A DNA stretch of 21,495 bases from an uncultured Blautia sp. (GTDB lineage Bacteria; Bacillota; Clostridia; Lachnospirales; Lachnospiraceae). The DNA is taken from assembly GCA_900542045.1 (NCBI GenBank), contig UQMI01000055.1:1-21495 (forward strand), given 5' to 3'. The first letter of the stretch is position 1. The number at the start of each line of letters is the position of its first letter. The translations under genes and the position numbers were made by a program. The notes below the pieces were generated by a model. It ran no database searches, was not told the origin of the DNA, and saw nothing but the letters and a program-made list of their open reading frames with translations. Positions 1-6,766 of the stretch are shown piece after piece.

Positions 1-1
1 G

Positions 2-3000
2 CTTGTTGCTGCAATGTTGGCCACTTCGAATGTTCCTGTTTGGGCGTCTGGGTTCGAAGCGGTGGATCCGGCGGCTGAAGGGTTCGCGGTGGAGTCAGCT
101 GCTCCGGAAGCGGAAGCGGTGGAGAATGAGCCAGTTGTAGATTTTGATGATTCTGTATCTACGCAGGCAGAAGATTCTGAAGCAGGATACAATTCTACAA
201 TCACACTTACCGACAATGGTTGGGGAAGTCCTATTGGGGTTTCTGGAGAAGTTTGGAATGGTGATGCCGCAAACGGGACAAGAGTCAATCAATTTTTCTA
301 TGCATGGTATGTGGATGGAAAACAGGTTTATCCAGCGGCTGGCCAGAATGCTTATGTAAACTATTCGAGTAACGTAACATTAGTACAATATACACCAACT
401 TACAATGATTATGGAAAAACTGTTTCCTTGCGTGTATGGCTGAATGACGGTCAAGATGGTTTATCTGGTGACAGTCTGTTTGATTTCACCACGGATTCCA
501 TTACTGTTGGCGCATATGACATTTCTGGTTATAGTGACAGCAATTTTTGGATGTTTGATCCGGATAATGCCGACAAAGCGCACGCGTTTGCAAATGGAAC
601 TACTGTTGAATACAGAGGAAAGAACATTCAGGCTACTCCTTATGTAGAGCCATTTACAGTCGGAGATGAAACATTAACTACAAAAGATTTCAGTGTTTCC
701 TACGACACAGATGGAAATTATATTGACGCCGGCTCAACGATTACTGTTACATTAGAGCCGACAGATATTCACTACAGCGGTAAATTACAGAAAACTTATA
801 CAATTGGAAAAGCCAATTGGAATACTTTTACGAATGCCGTTGTCAGAGAAATTAAAGATGACGTTTCCTATGAATATACAGGATCTCCAATTGCTGTAGA
901 ATTTGATGATTTCATTTTCATGGATGCTGCTAATAATCGTAATCAGGATTTGAAAGATGCCATTGTTGCTGTACAGATTACGGATGGAAACTTTGCGGAA
1001 ATTAATAATTATACTCCGGCCGAAGATTTTTATCATACAGCAATTATTGTTGATCCTGAAAAAGTTGCAAACTATGATCTTTCAGGTGCTGCGGATGTTC
1101 AATACGATGGCGAAACCTTTAAACTGATTGGTTTAACTGGAACATATTCTATCGTACCGCGTGATTTATCAAAATGTACATTTGTGATTGATCCACTGGC
1201 AAGAAAAGCAGGCGGTGTGAACGATAACGATGCAGGATTTGTTGGAAAAGTTCATGCATTTGATGCGTCTGGAAATGCCTTGAATCTGGTATTTGATTAT
1301 ACTGATAAAGATTTTTGGATTAATGTAGATAATAATTCAGGCGTTGGAACATTTGGCGCGACAATCGAAGCAAGCAACAGAGGAACAACCATTAATGAAA
1401 AAGACATTACTTTCCAGGTAATTGCTGCAAACTTTGATAACGTAGAATTCAGCAATATGGACAAGGTAAGGGAAGCTGTTCCTTATACAGGAGAACCTGT
1501 GACAAAGGATGTTTCTACGTTTGGTACTCTTCAGGCAATCGTAGGTACCCTTCCAAACGGAACAAGTGTAGTTGATGAAAAAGACTATACCGTTACATTT
1601 GAAGGCGTAGATGCCGGTACCGGCTATGTCGTGGTAACAGGAAAGAACAATTTTGCTGGCGCTGTAAAGAAATTCCCATTTGAAATTACCCCGGCAAATG
1701 TATCCGATGATACCGTTTCTGTTGCAGCAAAAGTAGTTTATAATCCGGTTTACACAAAAGCTTCTCAGTACGCACCTTCTGTTGTAGTGAAAGCTTATAA
1801 TACTGCGAAACCTGCAAAGGAATTTATTCTGGAAGAAGGAAAAGACTTTACTGTATCCTATTCCTTTACAGATGGCGAAAATGGTCTGGATAAGAGAATT
1901 ACCTCTAATATCCGCATTACCAACCCGAACTTCCGCGGAAATGAAAAACGAGTTGTAAAAACAGGTGCAACTGTTATTTCCAAGAAACAGTTTGGTGATT
2001 TGAATATTGTATTAAATCAGTCTTCTTATACATATACCGGCGGTGTGATCATTCCGGATATTACAATTACAGACGGTGATGATCAGCTGGTAGAAGGTAT
2101 CGATTATACAATTTCAGCTAATGGTACAAACGTTGGAAAATACACTGCCACTATCCGTGGAAAAGGTACTTATGACGCAGCTGCTACAACAACTGTGGAA
2201 TATGAAATCACCCCTGCGGATATGAAGGATGTGAAAGTCAGCATCGCAGATGTGACCTATAATGGCGAAATGCAGAAACCAACTGTAGATCAGATGACTT
2301 TTACATTAAATGGAAAGAGAATCAGTACCTCTCAGTTCAAAGTTGCTTATCCGGATCCCTCTCAGAATGTGGATGCCGGAAAAGGACTGATTCGTATCAG
2401 CAGCCGTACAGACAACTTCGAGGGAAGTGCTGATACCGAGTTTACCATTAAACCAGCTGTGATTACCGGTGAAATCAAGGTATATGACGAAGATAATACC
2501 TTAGTAAATGTTACTCCGAACACTACTTTCCAATACGATGGTAAAGAGCATACATTTGCAAAAGTTGCTTTTACACCTGATTCAACAAACCCGCTGGCTA
2601 AATATGTGACCGATGATGATTGGGAAGTAAAATATATTGACAACAAGTACGGAACCAAAGCTTACGTTGCAATTATTGCTAAAAACAATTTTGCTGGAAC
2701 ACAGCAGATTACGAATGCCGAAGGCTCCGTGGTAAGCGGTATTGTTGATTACAAACAGTTTACAGTTGAAAAATACGAAATCACAAAACAGCATGTAACA
2801 TTTGGCGACGCTGAATATGCAGGCGGTGTTACGGTTACTCCGGATATCAAAGTAATTATTGGAAACAACGTATTAAAAGAAGGCACAGATTATATCGTAG
2901 AGTGCAAAACTGAAGTTGAACCTACAAACGGAAAGACTTTAAAAGTGACTGTATCTGGCATCAATGGTTACACAGGCTCTGTTACTGACTATGTAGCCGT

Positions 3001-3772
3001 TGTGAAGAAAGACATCGCTAACTGCGAGATCATCGTAGACGGCAACAATGTAACTGTAATGAACGGCAAGGTAGTTGTTCCCTCCAGCGAATACACCGTA
3101 TCCTGGGCAGATGAGACCGTTACTGTAACCGCTGCTTCCGACAGCAAATACTACGAAGGCAGCCAGACCGTTGACAGAGACATCATCGCGGCTCCGGGCA
3201 ACACCGTAATGTCCGTATCCGACAGAACCACTTCTACTGTAACCGTGAACTGGGAGAAAGTAGATGACGCAGAAGGCTACACCATCTGGTACCGTTCTGA
3301 ATACGACACCAAGATGTCCAGACACATTGTAAAAGGCAACGACACCACTTCCTGGACCGTAAAAGGCCTGCAGCCTGGAACCAAATACTTCTTCTCCGCA
3401 AGAGCATGGGTACAGGATGACGAAGGCAACTACGTATTCAGCGAAGAGCAGTCCCCGACACAGCGCGGTACAACCAAACCGCTGGCAGCCAAGATCATCG
3501 GCGTATCTGTAGAGAAGGGCAAGATCAAGGTTCGTCTGGCAGGCGAGGCAGCGGGAGCTGAGATGTACTCCATGTGCTACGGCGACGCGAGAACCAGCTT
3601 CGCGGATGGTGACTTCAAGGTAGGTATCCGTACGCAGTATACAACCCGTACTCTGACCCCGACCTTTGAGCCTGGCACATACTATGTATGTGTGAAGAGC
3701 TACAGAGACCTGGGCAACAACAAGAGAGTGTACGGCGCATGGTCCAACACCTTCCGTGCAGTAGTAAAGTAA
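2..3772 (+). CDS. Large secreted Ig-like/FN3 repeat surface protein, 5'-partial
   Basis: The reading frame is open from the window edge (codons L-V-A-A before the first Met), and the paralogue at 7332-11579 has LVAAMLATSNVPAWASG at residues 18-34, so the true start lies to the left. The visible N-terminus is the end of a Sec signal peptide with a probable cut after VWA. The body holds repeated modules of the type 'YTG...-DYTVSY/F...-G...-ITPA' (clear copies around nt 1480-1690, 2020-2215 and 2790-3005), which resemble bacterial Ig-like modules of Clostridia adhesins. From about nt 3190 there is a fibronectin type III domain (TVTVNWEKVDDAEGYTIWYR ... GLQPGTKYFF), then a final FN3-like domain ending FRAVVK. 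No LPXTG or S-layer anchor is seen, so attachment is unexplained. Codon use changes near nt 3000 from A/T-ending to C/G-ending. The role is inferred to be surface or adhesive; the ligand is unknown. Confidence 0.85.
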   Translation, partial: LVAAMLATSNVPVWASGFEAVDPAAEGFAVESAAPEAEAVENEPVVDFDDSVSTQAEDSEAGYNSTITLTDNGWGSPIGVSGEVWNGDAANGTRVNQFFYAWYVDGKQVYPAAGQNAYVNYSSNVTLVQYTPTYNDYGKTVSLRVWLNDGQDGLSGDSLFDFTTDSITVGAYDISGYSDSNFWMFDPDNADKAHAFANGTTVEYRGKNIQATPYVEPFTVGDETLTTKDFSVSYDTDGNYIDAGSTITVTLEPTDIHYSGKLQKTYTIGKANWNTFTNAVVREIKDDVSYEYTGSPIAVEFDDFIFMDAANNRNQDLKDAIVAVQITDGNFAEINNYTPAEDFYHTAIIVDPEKVANYDLSGAADVQYDGETFKLIGLTGTYSIVPRDLSKCTFVIDPLARKAGGVNDNDAGFVGKVHAFDASGNALNLVFDYTDKDFWINVDNNSGVGTFGATIEASNRGTTINEKDITFQVIAANFDNVEFSNMDKVREAVPYTGEPVTKDVSTFGTLQAIVGTLPNGTSVVDEKDYTVTFEGVDAGTGYVVVTGKNNFAGAVKKFPFEITPANVSDDTVSVAAKVVYNPVYTKASQYAPSVVVKAYNTAKPAKEFILEEGKDFTVSYSFTDGENGLDKRITSNIRITNPNFRGNEKRVVKTGATVISKKQFGDLNIVLNQSSYTYTGGVIIPDITITDGDDQLVEGIDYTISANGTNVGKYTATIRGKGTYDAAATTTVEYEITPADMKDVKVSIADVTYNGEMQKPTVDQMTFTLNGKRISTSQFKVAYPDPSQNVDAGKGLIRISSRTDNFEGSADTEFTIKPAVITGEIKVYDEDNTLVNVTPNTTFQYDGKEHTFAKVAFTPDSTNPLAKYVTDDDWEVKYIDNKYGTKAYVAIIAKNNFAGTQQITNAEGSVVSGIVDYKQFTVEKYEITKQHVTFGDAEYAGGVTVTPDIKVIIGNNVLKEGTDYIVECKTEVEPTNGKTLKVTVSGINGYTGSVTDYVAVVKKDIANCEIIVDGNNVTVMNGKVVVPSSEYTVSWADETVTVTAASDSKYYEGSQTVDRDIIAAPGNTVMSVSDRTTSTVTVNWEKVDDAEGYTIWYRSEYDTKMSRHIVKGNDTTSWTVKGLQPGTKYFFSARAWVQDDEGNYVFSEEQSPTQRGTTKPLAAKIIGVSVEKGKIKVRLAGEAAGAEMYSMCYGDARTSFADGDFKVGIRTQYTTRTLTPTFEPGTYYVCVKSYRDLGNNKRVYGAWSNTFRAVVK
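3210..3310 (+). repeat. Inverted repeat copy A (FN3 coding core shared by the two surface genes)
   Basis: This stretch matches the reverse complement of 7791-7891 at all positions but one (3292 C versus T in the other gene). The first 82 bases are identical. It lies inside the FN3 domain, whose flanks are conserved in protein but carry many synonymous differences in DNA. It forms the core of a roughly 580-bp imperfect inverted repeat made by the two convergent 3' ends. Confidence 0.9.
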
Positions 3773-3808
3773 AACAAAGATTCTAAGACATAAAATCCCT
3801 AAAAAGAT

Positions 3809-3836
3809 TCAGGAGAGGCTTTCGAGTCTCTCCTGA
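3809..3836 (+). terminator. Intrinsic terminator hairpin after surface protein gene 1
   Basis: A 12-bp stem (one G-T pair) closes a TTCG loop at 3821-3824. It starts 36 nt after the stop codon. The T-rich stretch does not follow at once; a run of A/T (ATATATTTTTAT) begins about 10 nt later, so efficiency is uncertain. The hairpin resembles the one after the paralogous gene (7171-7205), which suggests the terminators were copied with the genes. Confidence 0.65.
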
Positions 3837-3879
3837 TCTGCGTTATATATTTTTATAAAAATAGGCTGAATTCATCCTA

Positions 3880-3895
3880 TTATTGAGTACAATAA
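3880..3895. promoter_or_regulatory. Candidate dyad operator of the Phd-type antitoxin gene
   Basis: TTATTG-agta-CAATAA is a perfect 6-bp inverted repeat lying 25 bp before the antitoxin start. It overlaps a possible -10 box (TACAAT, 3888-3893). Phd/YefM antitoxins usually repress their own operon by binding such dyads; binding here is inference and no good -35 is seen. Confidence 0.35.
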
Positions 3896-3920
3896 AAATA
3901 AAAGCGAAGGGGGGTTCGTT

Positions 3921-4163
3921 ATGAATATTAATACCCAAAATTTGGTTTCCATTACAGAGGCCAACCAAAACTTTTCTAAGGTAGCGCGTCTTGTAGATGA
4001 AAATGGCTCTGTCATCATATTAAAGAATAACGTTCCCCGGTATCTGGTCATAGAATTCAGGGCCGCAGAACAAGAACAGCTTGCTGCGGATGAAGATATC
4101 ATGGCAATTTCTAAACGCCTTATTGAAAAGAACCGACAGGCTTATGAGGTTCTTGCGAAATGA
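3921..4163 (+). CDS. Phd/YefM family antitoxin
   Basis: An 80-residue protein. The N-terminal part (SITEANQNFSKVARLVDENG) is the typical Phd/YefM DNA-binding fold, followed by 'SVIILKNNVPRYLVIEF', the usual beta strand pair, and a charged helical C-terminus that would wrap the toxin. The start is supported by AGGGGGG 7 nt upstream. In this family the antitoxin neutralises a Doc/Fic or RelE-type toxin and represses its own promoter. Its stop overlaps the start of a Doc-like reading frame (ATGA), the normal phd-doc arrangement, but that toxin frame is only 25 codons long, so this antitoxin is probably an orphan. Confidence 0.85.
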   Translation: MNINTQNLVSITEANQNFSKVARLVDENGSVIILKNNVPRYLVIEFRAAEQEQLAADEDIMAISKRLIEKNRQAYEVLAK

Positions 4164-4237
4164 TCCGATTATCCAAACTACAGATTCTTCTGCTGCGAGA
4201 ACAACTCATTGCGGAAACCGGCGGAGTGTCCGGATAA
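4160..4237 (+). pseudogene. doc: Truncated Doc (Fic/DOC) toxin stub
   Basis: The frame starts in an ATGA overlap with the antitoxin stop and reads MIRLSKLQILLLREQLIAET then GGVSG and a stop. This matches the usual start of Doc toxins (M-I-x-L-S-K-x-Q-I/V-L-x-L-H-x-Q-L-I-x-E-T-G-G) before the 'GIRD' segment. The catalytic Fic motif (HxFxDANKR) and the remaining ~100 residues are absent; a terminator follows 6 nt after the stop. The stub could only encode the first helix, so the toxin is inactive. The break at the conserved GG suggests deletion rather than a point mutation. The identification is from pattern memory of the family. Confidence 0.7.
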
Positions 4238-4243
4238 AAAAAT

Positions 4244-4285
4244 CCCCTCCCGGAACCAGGCGATACCGGAAGGGGTCCTTTTTTC
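4244..4285. terminator. Bidirectional intrinsic terminator
   Basis: Arms CCCCTCCCGG (4244-4253) and CCGGAAGGGG (4266-4275) pair with one mismatch. A T-rich run follows on the + strand (4276-4287), and an A run precedes on the left (4236-4242), giving a T run on the minus strand. It can end both the antitoxin transcript from the left and the transporter transcript from the right. Confidence 0.8.
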
Positions 4286-4315
4286 TTACATAATAGACGA
4301 AACATCTGTGTGATC

Positions 4316-5254
4316 TTATTTTCCTACTGTCCTTGCGAAAATATTGGCCAGGATCGCGCCGGATACGTTATGCCATACACTGAATACAGCTCCCGGGATC
4401 GTAGCCAGCGGGTACTGCGCGAAATGGGTCGTGGCAAGGGATGTGGCAAGGCCGGAGTTCTGCATGCCGACTTCGATGGAGATCGCGCGGCATTTGGTAA
4501 CATCCAGCTTCAGCACCTTTCCGATGAGATAGCCAAGGGCGTAGCCCAGCAGGTTGTGGAGCATTACCACTGCAACGATCAGCAGGCCGGAAGTCAGGAG
4601 CTTCGCGGAGTTGGCGGATACTACGGCTGCGACAATGGCTACGATGGCTACGGTGGAGATCAGCGGAAGGATCTCCACGACTTTTTCTGTCGCTTTCTTA
4701 AAGAAATGGTTGATGATAAAGCCGGCCAGGATCGGCACGATCACGACTTCCACGATGGAAAGGAACATACTCACCATATCGACATCGACACGGGCGCCGG
4801 CGTATACGTAAGTCAGCAGCGGGGTCAGGAACGGCGCCAGGATGGTGGATACCGCGGTCATTCCTACAGACAGAGGCACGTCGCCTTTGGAAAGGTACGT
4901 CATTACATTGGAAGAAGTACCGCCCGGGCAGGTTCCCACCAGGATAACGCCGATGGCCAGCTCCGGCGACAGGCTGAACGCCTTGGTCAGCAGGAAGGCA
5001 AGCAGCGGCATCACCGTGAACTGCGCGACACAGCCGATCACCACGTCCTTGGGACGGCTGAAGACAACTTTGAAATCATGGGGTTTCAGCGTCAGGCCCA
5101 TGCCGAACATCACGATCCCGAGAAGGGGATTGACATAAGACGTCTTGAGGAAAGACACGGTGTTCGGGGCAAACAGCGCCAGGGCAGCTACCGCGATGAC
5201 GATGACCGCCATGTATTTGCTGACGAATCGGGTTATGTTTCTTAGTACATTCAT
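4316..5254 (-). CDS. BASS family (bile acid:sodium symporter-like) transporter
   Basis: A 312-residue integral membrane protein with about 9-10 hydrophobic segments. The family's sodium-site residues are visible: Q78 (VAQFT), the discontinuous-helix motif CPGGTSSN (109-116), and EVGMQN (261-266), matching positions near Q77, S114-N115 and E260-Q264 of the characterised bacterial ASBT homologue. Start chosen at the MNVLRN methionine, which has AAAGGAGAG 7 nt upstream; the longer frame to 5383 runs through the T-box terminator and is not coding. BASS members move bile acids, pantoate, pyruvate or other 2-oxo acids with Na+. The T-box upstream suggests a substrate linked to an amino acid, possibly a branched-chain 2-oxo acid or the amino acid itself; this is inference. 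Confidence 0.88.
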   Translation of the reverse strand: MNVLRNITRFVSKYMAVIVIAVAALALFAPNTVSFLKTSYVNPLLGIVMFGMGLTLKPHDFKVVFSRPKDVVIGCVAQFTVMPLLAFLLTKAFSLSPELAIGVILVGTCPGGTSSNVMTYLSKGDVPLSVGMTAVSTILAPFLTPLLTYVYAGARVDVDMVSMFLSIVEVVIVPILAGFIINHFFKKATEKVVEILPLISTVAIVAIVAAVVSANSAKLLTSGLLIVAVVMLHNLLGYALGYLIGKVLKLDVTKCRAISIEVGMQNSGLATSLATTHFAQYPLATIPGAVFSVWHNVSGAILANIFARTVGK

Positions 5255-5352
5255 GTTTTTCTCTCCTTTTCCGGCCCGCCGGGAACAAGTCTTCGCAGGC
5301 CATTGGTATTCTGGTATTTCACAGGCGAAAAAGGAACGAAGGGAACTTCCGT

Positions 5353-5388
5353 AAAAAAAGACCTCTGCCTCACTAAGAGACAAAGGTC
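5353..5388 (-). terminator. T-box attenuator terminator
   Basis: On the minus strand GACCTTTGTCTC (5388-5377) pairs over 12 bp with GAGGCAGAGGTC (5371-5360) around loop TTAGT, followed by seven T's (5359-5353). The 5' part overlaps the region that would form the antiterminator with the T-box bulge, the expected mutually exclusive fold. It lies about 100 nt before the transporter start. Confidence 0.9.
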
Positions 5389-5624
5389 TGACCTCTGCGG
5401 TACCACTCTTATTGCCGCGCCTTTACGCGGCCGCTCCTTCCACATCCAACAATGGGAGACAGGATAACGGCTGTCCGGCCGTCCGGGCTTACTGCAGGGG
5501 TTCAGCCTGGATGCTCAGAGGTGATTTTGGCTGAAGCTTCATCACTGCCTCGCACCTTCCGGCAGCTCTCTGGAGAATCCCTTTCAGTTACTCTTCCTCG
5601 TCAATGCGAAATATCATTTATCTG
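5353..5624 (-). promoter_or_regulatory. T-box riboswitch leader of the BASS transporter (specifier probably AUC, Ile)
   Basis: The minus strand shows all parts of a T-box. Stem I includes AGAGTA (5' side of the specifier loop) and the apical AGAGAGC...GGTGCGAGGC elements. Helices CTGAA/TTCAG and GAGG/CCTC enclose a loop with AAA-ATC-A on its 3' side, followed by CCTCTGAGC. The T-box sequence AGTGGTACCGC is at 5397-5407, just before the attenuator. Uncharged cognate tRNA binding the specifier and the T-box bulge favours antitermination and switches the transporter on. The codon in the usual position is ATC, pointing to tRNA-Ile; neighbouring registers (TCA Ser, CAC His) are less likely. Confidence 0.88.
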
Positions 5625-5630
5625 CAGTTT

Positions 5631-5659
5631 ATCTTACGCTCCTCTGCCGGAAATGTCAA
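5631..5659 (-). promoter_or_regulatory. Promoter of the T-box/BASS transcript
   Basis: On the minus strand TTGACA (5659-5654), a 17-nt spacer and TAAGAT (5636-5631) give a near-consensus sigma-A promoter. Transcription would start about 5624, shortly before T-box Stem I. Confidence 0.8.
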
Positions 5660-5664
5660 GAGAT

Positions 5665-5716
5665 TTTGGACCCGTACGCCCCGGTATGCCCATATTGTTT
5701 GGACCCGTAGTACGCC
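5665..5716. repeat. Short direct repeat upstream of the T-box promoter
   Basis: TTTGGACCCGTACGCC (5665-5680) recurs as TTTGGACCCGTAGTACGCC (5698-5716), with three extra bases. It sits between the -35 box of the transporter promoter and the 32-bp tandem repeat. It may be an operator pair or just slippage debris. Confidence 0.6.
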
Positions 5717-5739
5717 CATTTGCCCTGGGGCTGTACGTC

Positions 5740-5831
5740 TGTGTACCCGCGGCTCCGGCCATTCATATGCCTGTGTACCCGCGGCCCCGGCCGCTCATAT
5801 GCCTGTGCCCGGGACAGGGCGCTCGTATGCC
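5740..5831. repeat. Tandem repeat: two 32-bp units plus a diverged third overlapping the GNAT 3' end
   Basis: Units 5740-5771 and 5772-5803 match at 29 of 32 positions, each starting TGTGTACCCGCGGC and ending CATATGCC on the + strand. A third, shorter unit (5804-5831) ends TCGTATGCC and encodes the last residues of the GNAT protein. The GNAT stop codon lies in unit 2, so the downstream units look like duplications of the gene's own 3' end. Confidence 0.75.
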
Positions 5832-6310
5832 AGACGCTCGCCGTCCGGGTAGAAGACGGTCCCGCAATGGACAAAGCCGTTTTTCAGCAGGAGGTGCTGC
5901 ATCCGCCGGTTGGCGGACCCGGTATCCACGCGGATACTCCGTATCCCGATCGTCCGGCAGTATTCCAAAGCCAGACGGAACACGGTGCTCCCCAGCCCCA
6001 GCCCGCGGTAATCCCGGTGGAGGGCCATCCGGTGGATCACGGCGTAAGGCTCCTCTGTGTTCCATTTTCCATGGATCTTCCCGTAAACCGGCTCACCGGC
6101 CGGATCGATACAGAGATAACCGGCTGTTTGCCCGCCCGCTTTCACCAGAAACCCGGTGCCTGCCGCAATGTCCGCGGCAATGATATCCTGTCCCGGATAA
6201 CCGTCGGTCCACTGGACGAATCCCTGTTCCTCCTGGAAAGCCCGGCCCATTTCCATCATTTCCATACAGAAGGGAAGATCTTCTTTTCCTGCTTTTTCCA
6301 AGGTATACAT
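5795..6310 (-). CDS. GNAT family N-acetyltransferase
   Basis: A 171-residue protein with the GNAT fold. Motif A is clear: VIHRMALHRDYRGLGLG with the acetyl-CoA loop R-G-L-G-L-G at 102-107, then an alpha helix and a beta strand (IRSIRVDTGSANRRMQHLLL) and the motif B end (KNGFVHCGTVFY). It would move an acetyl group from acetyl-CoA to an amine; the substrate is unknown. Start at MYTLEKAG with CGGGAG about 7 nt upstream. It begins 51 bp after the HEPN-like gene on the same strand without an obvious promoter between, so the three minus-strand genes are probably co-transcribed. The last ten codons fall in a tandem repeat and the end may be altered. Confidence 0.85.
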   Translation of the reverse strand: MYTLEKAGKEDLPFCMEMMEMGRAFQEEQGFVQWTDGYPGQDIIAADIAAGTGFLVKAGGQTAGYLCIDPAGEPVYGKIHGKWNTEEPYAVIHRMALHRDYRGLGLGSTVFRLALEYCRTIGIRSIRVDTGSANRRMQHLLLKNGFVHCGTVFYPDGERLAYERPVPGTGI

Positions 6311-6361
6311 GCTGTGTCTCCCGTCGTTTTCTTATGGCTGTGCAATGTTCCGGCAGCGCAT

Positions 6362-6766
6362 TTATTCCGCCAGCAGCGCATCCACGCAGTCCTGAAACGC
6401 GTAGAATTGATCCAGGTATTTGCGGATGATGGTCTCGCAATAGGTCTTGACGATCACGCCATCGTAATCGTGGGCAAGCTGGTTGCGGACCTTCAGCATT
6501 TCCATCCAGACATCGTCATGGATCAGCCGGGCCTGGAACGCTTCCCGGAGAACTTCCCGGGGAGAGCCTGTCACAAAATCGATGATCGCGTAGCGCTGTA
6601 TCAAAATGTCCTTCATGGTCTTCCAGGCCAGGTCAAAGGTGATGCAGAATTTGGCGCTGGTCCCGCTTAAGACAAAGGAATCGGTCAGATCCCTCTGCCG
6701 GGCCTCCGCCAATGAAGCCAGGGATTTTTTATAAGATTCATATCTCCGGGTAAATTTTTCGTCCAT
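6362..6766 (-). CDS. HI0074-type nucleotidyltransferase substrate-binding (HEPN-like) protein
   Basis: A 134-residue all-helical protein. It carries the family signature FDLAWKTMKD (44-53) and R94-NQLA-H99-D-Y101, the RX4HXY pattern shared by HEPN proteins. In related MntA-HepT pairs this arginine/histidine pair is the RNase site of the toxin and the tyrosine is AMPylated by the partner nucleotidyltransferase. Here the partner is directly upstream and overlaps it by 29 bp, which implies translational coupling. A GGAGG 12 nt before the start is a weakly spaced site. HI0073/HI0074-type pairs are less studied than HepT, so toxin activity is inference. Ends with ALLAE. Confidence 0.85.
   Translation of the reverse strand: MDEKFTRRYESYKKSLASLAEARQRDLTDSFVLSGTSAKFCITFDLAWKTMKDILIQRYAIIDFVTGSPREVLREAFQARLIHDDVWMEMLKVRNQLAHDYDGVIVKTYCETIIRKYLDQFYAFQDCVDALLAE

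Noticed and set aside
1480..3005. CRISPR-like periodicity in the surface genes
   Set aside because: The repeats are protein-level, diverged at DNA level, of variable spacing and in frame; no short identical repeats with unique spacers.
2939..3325. Minus-strand frame opposite the C-terminus of surface gene 1, similar to a + strand frame at 7236-8090
   Set aside because: The two resemble each other only because the real genes on the other strand are paralogous; no start signal or domain.
4310..5245. A 311-codon open frame on the + strand opposite the BASS transporter
   Set aside because: Its protein is rich in His, Gln, Gly and Asp with no domain, and it mirrors the hydrophobic codons of the real membrane protein on the other strand.
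5781..5797. GCGGCC/GGCCGC palindrome as a terminator of the GNAT gene
   Set aside because: The stem is short with a two-base loop and no T-run follows on either strand; it is part of the tandem repeat unit.
5452..6670. Long overlapping + strand frames (243 and 316 codons) across the T-box, GNAT and HEPN genes
   Set aside because: They are shadows: Pro/Arg-rich, without a ribosome site, and run across a T-box, a promoter and two well-recognised minus-strand genes.
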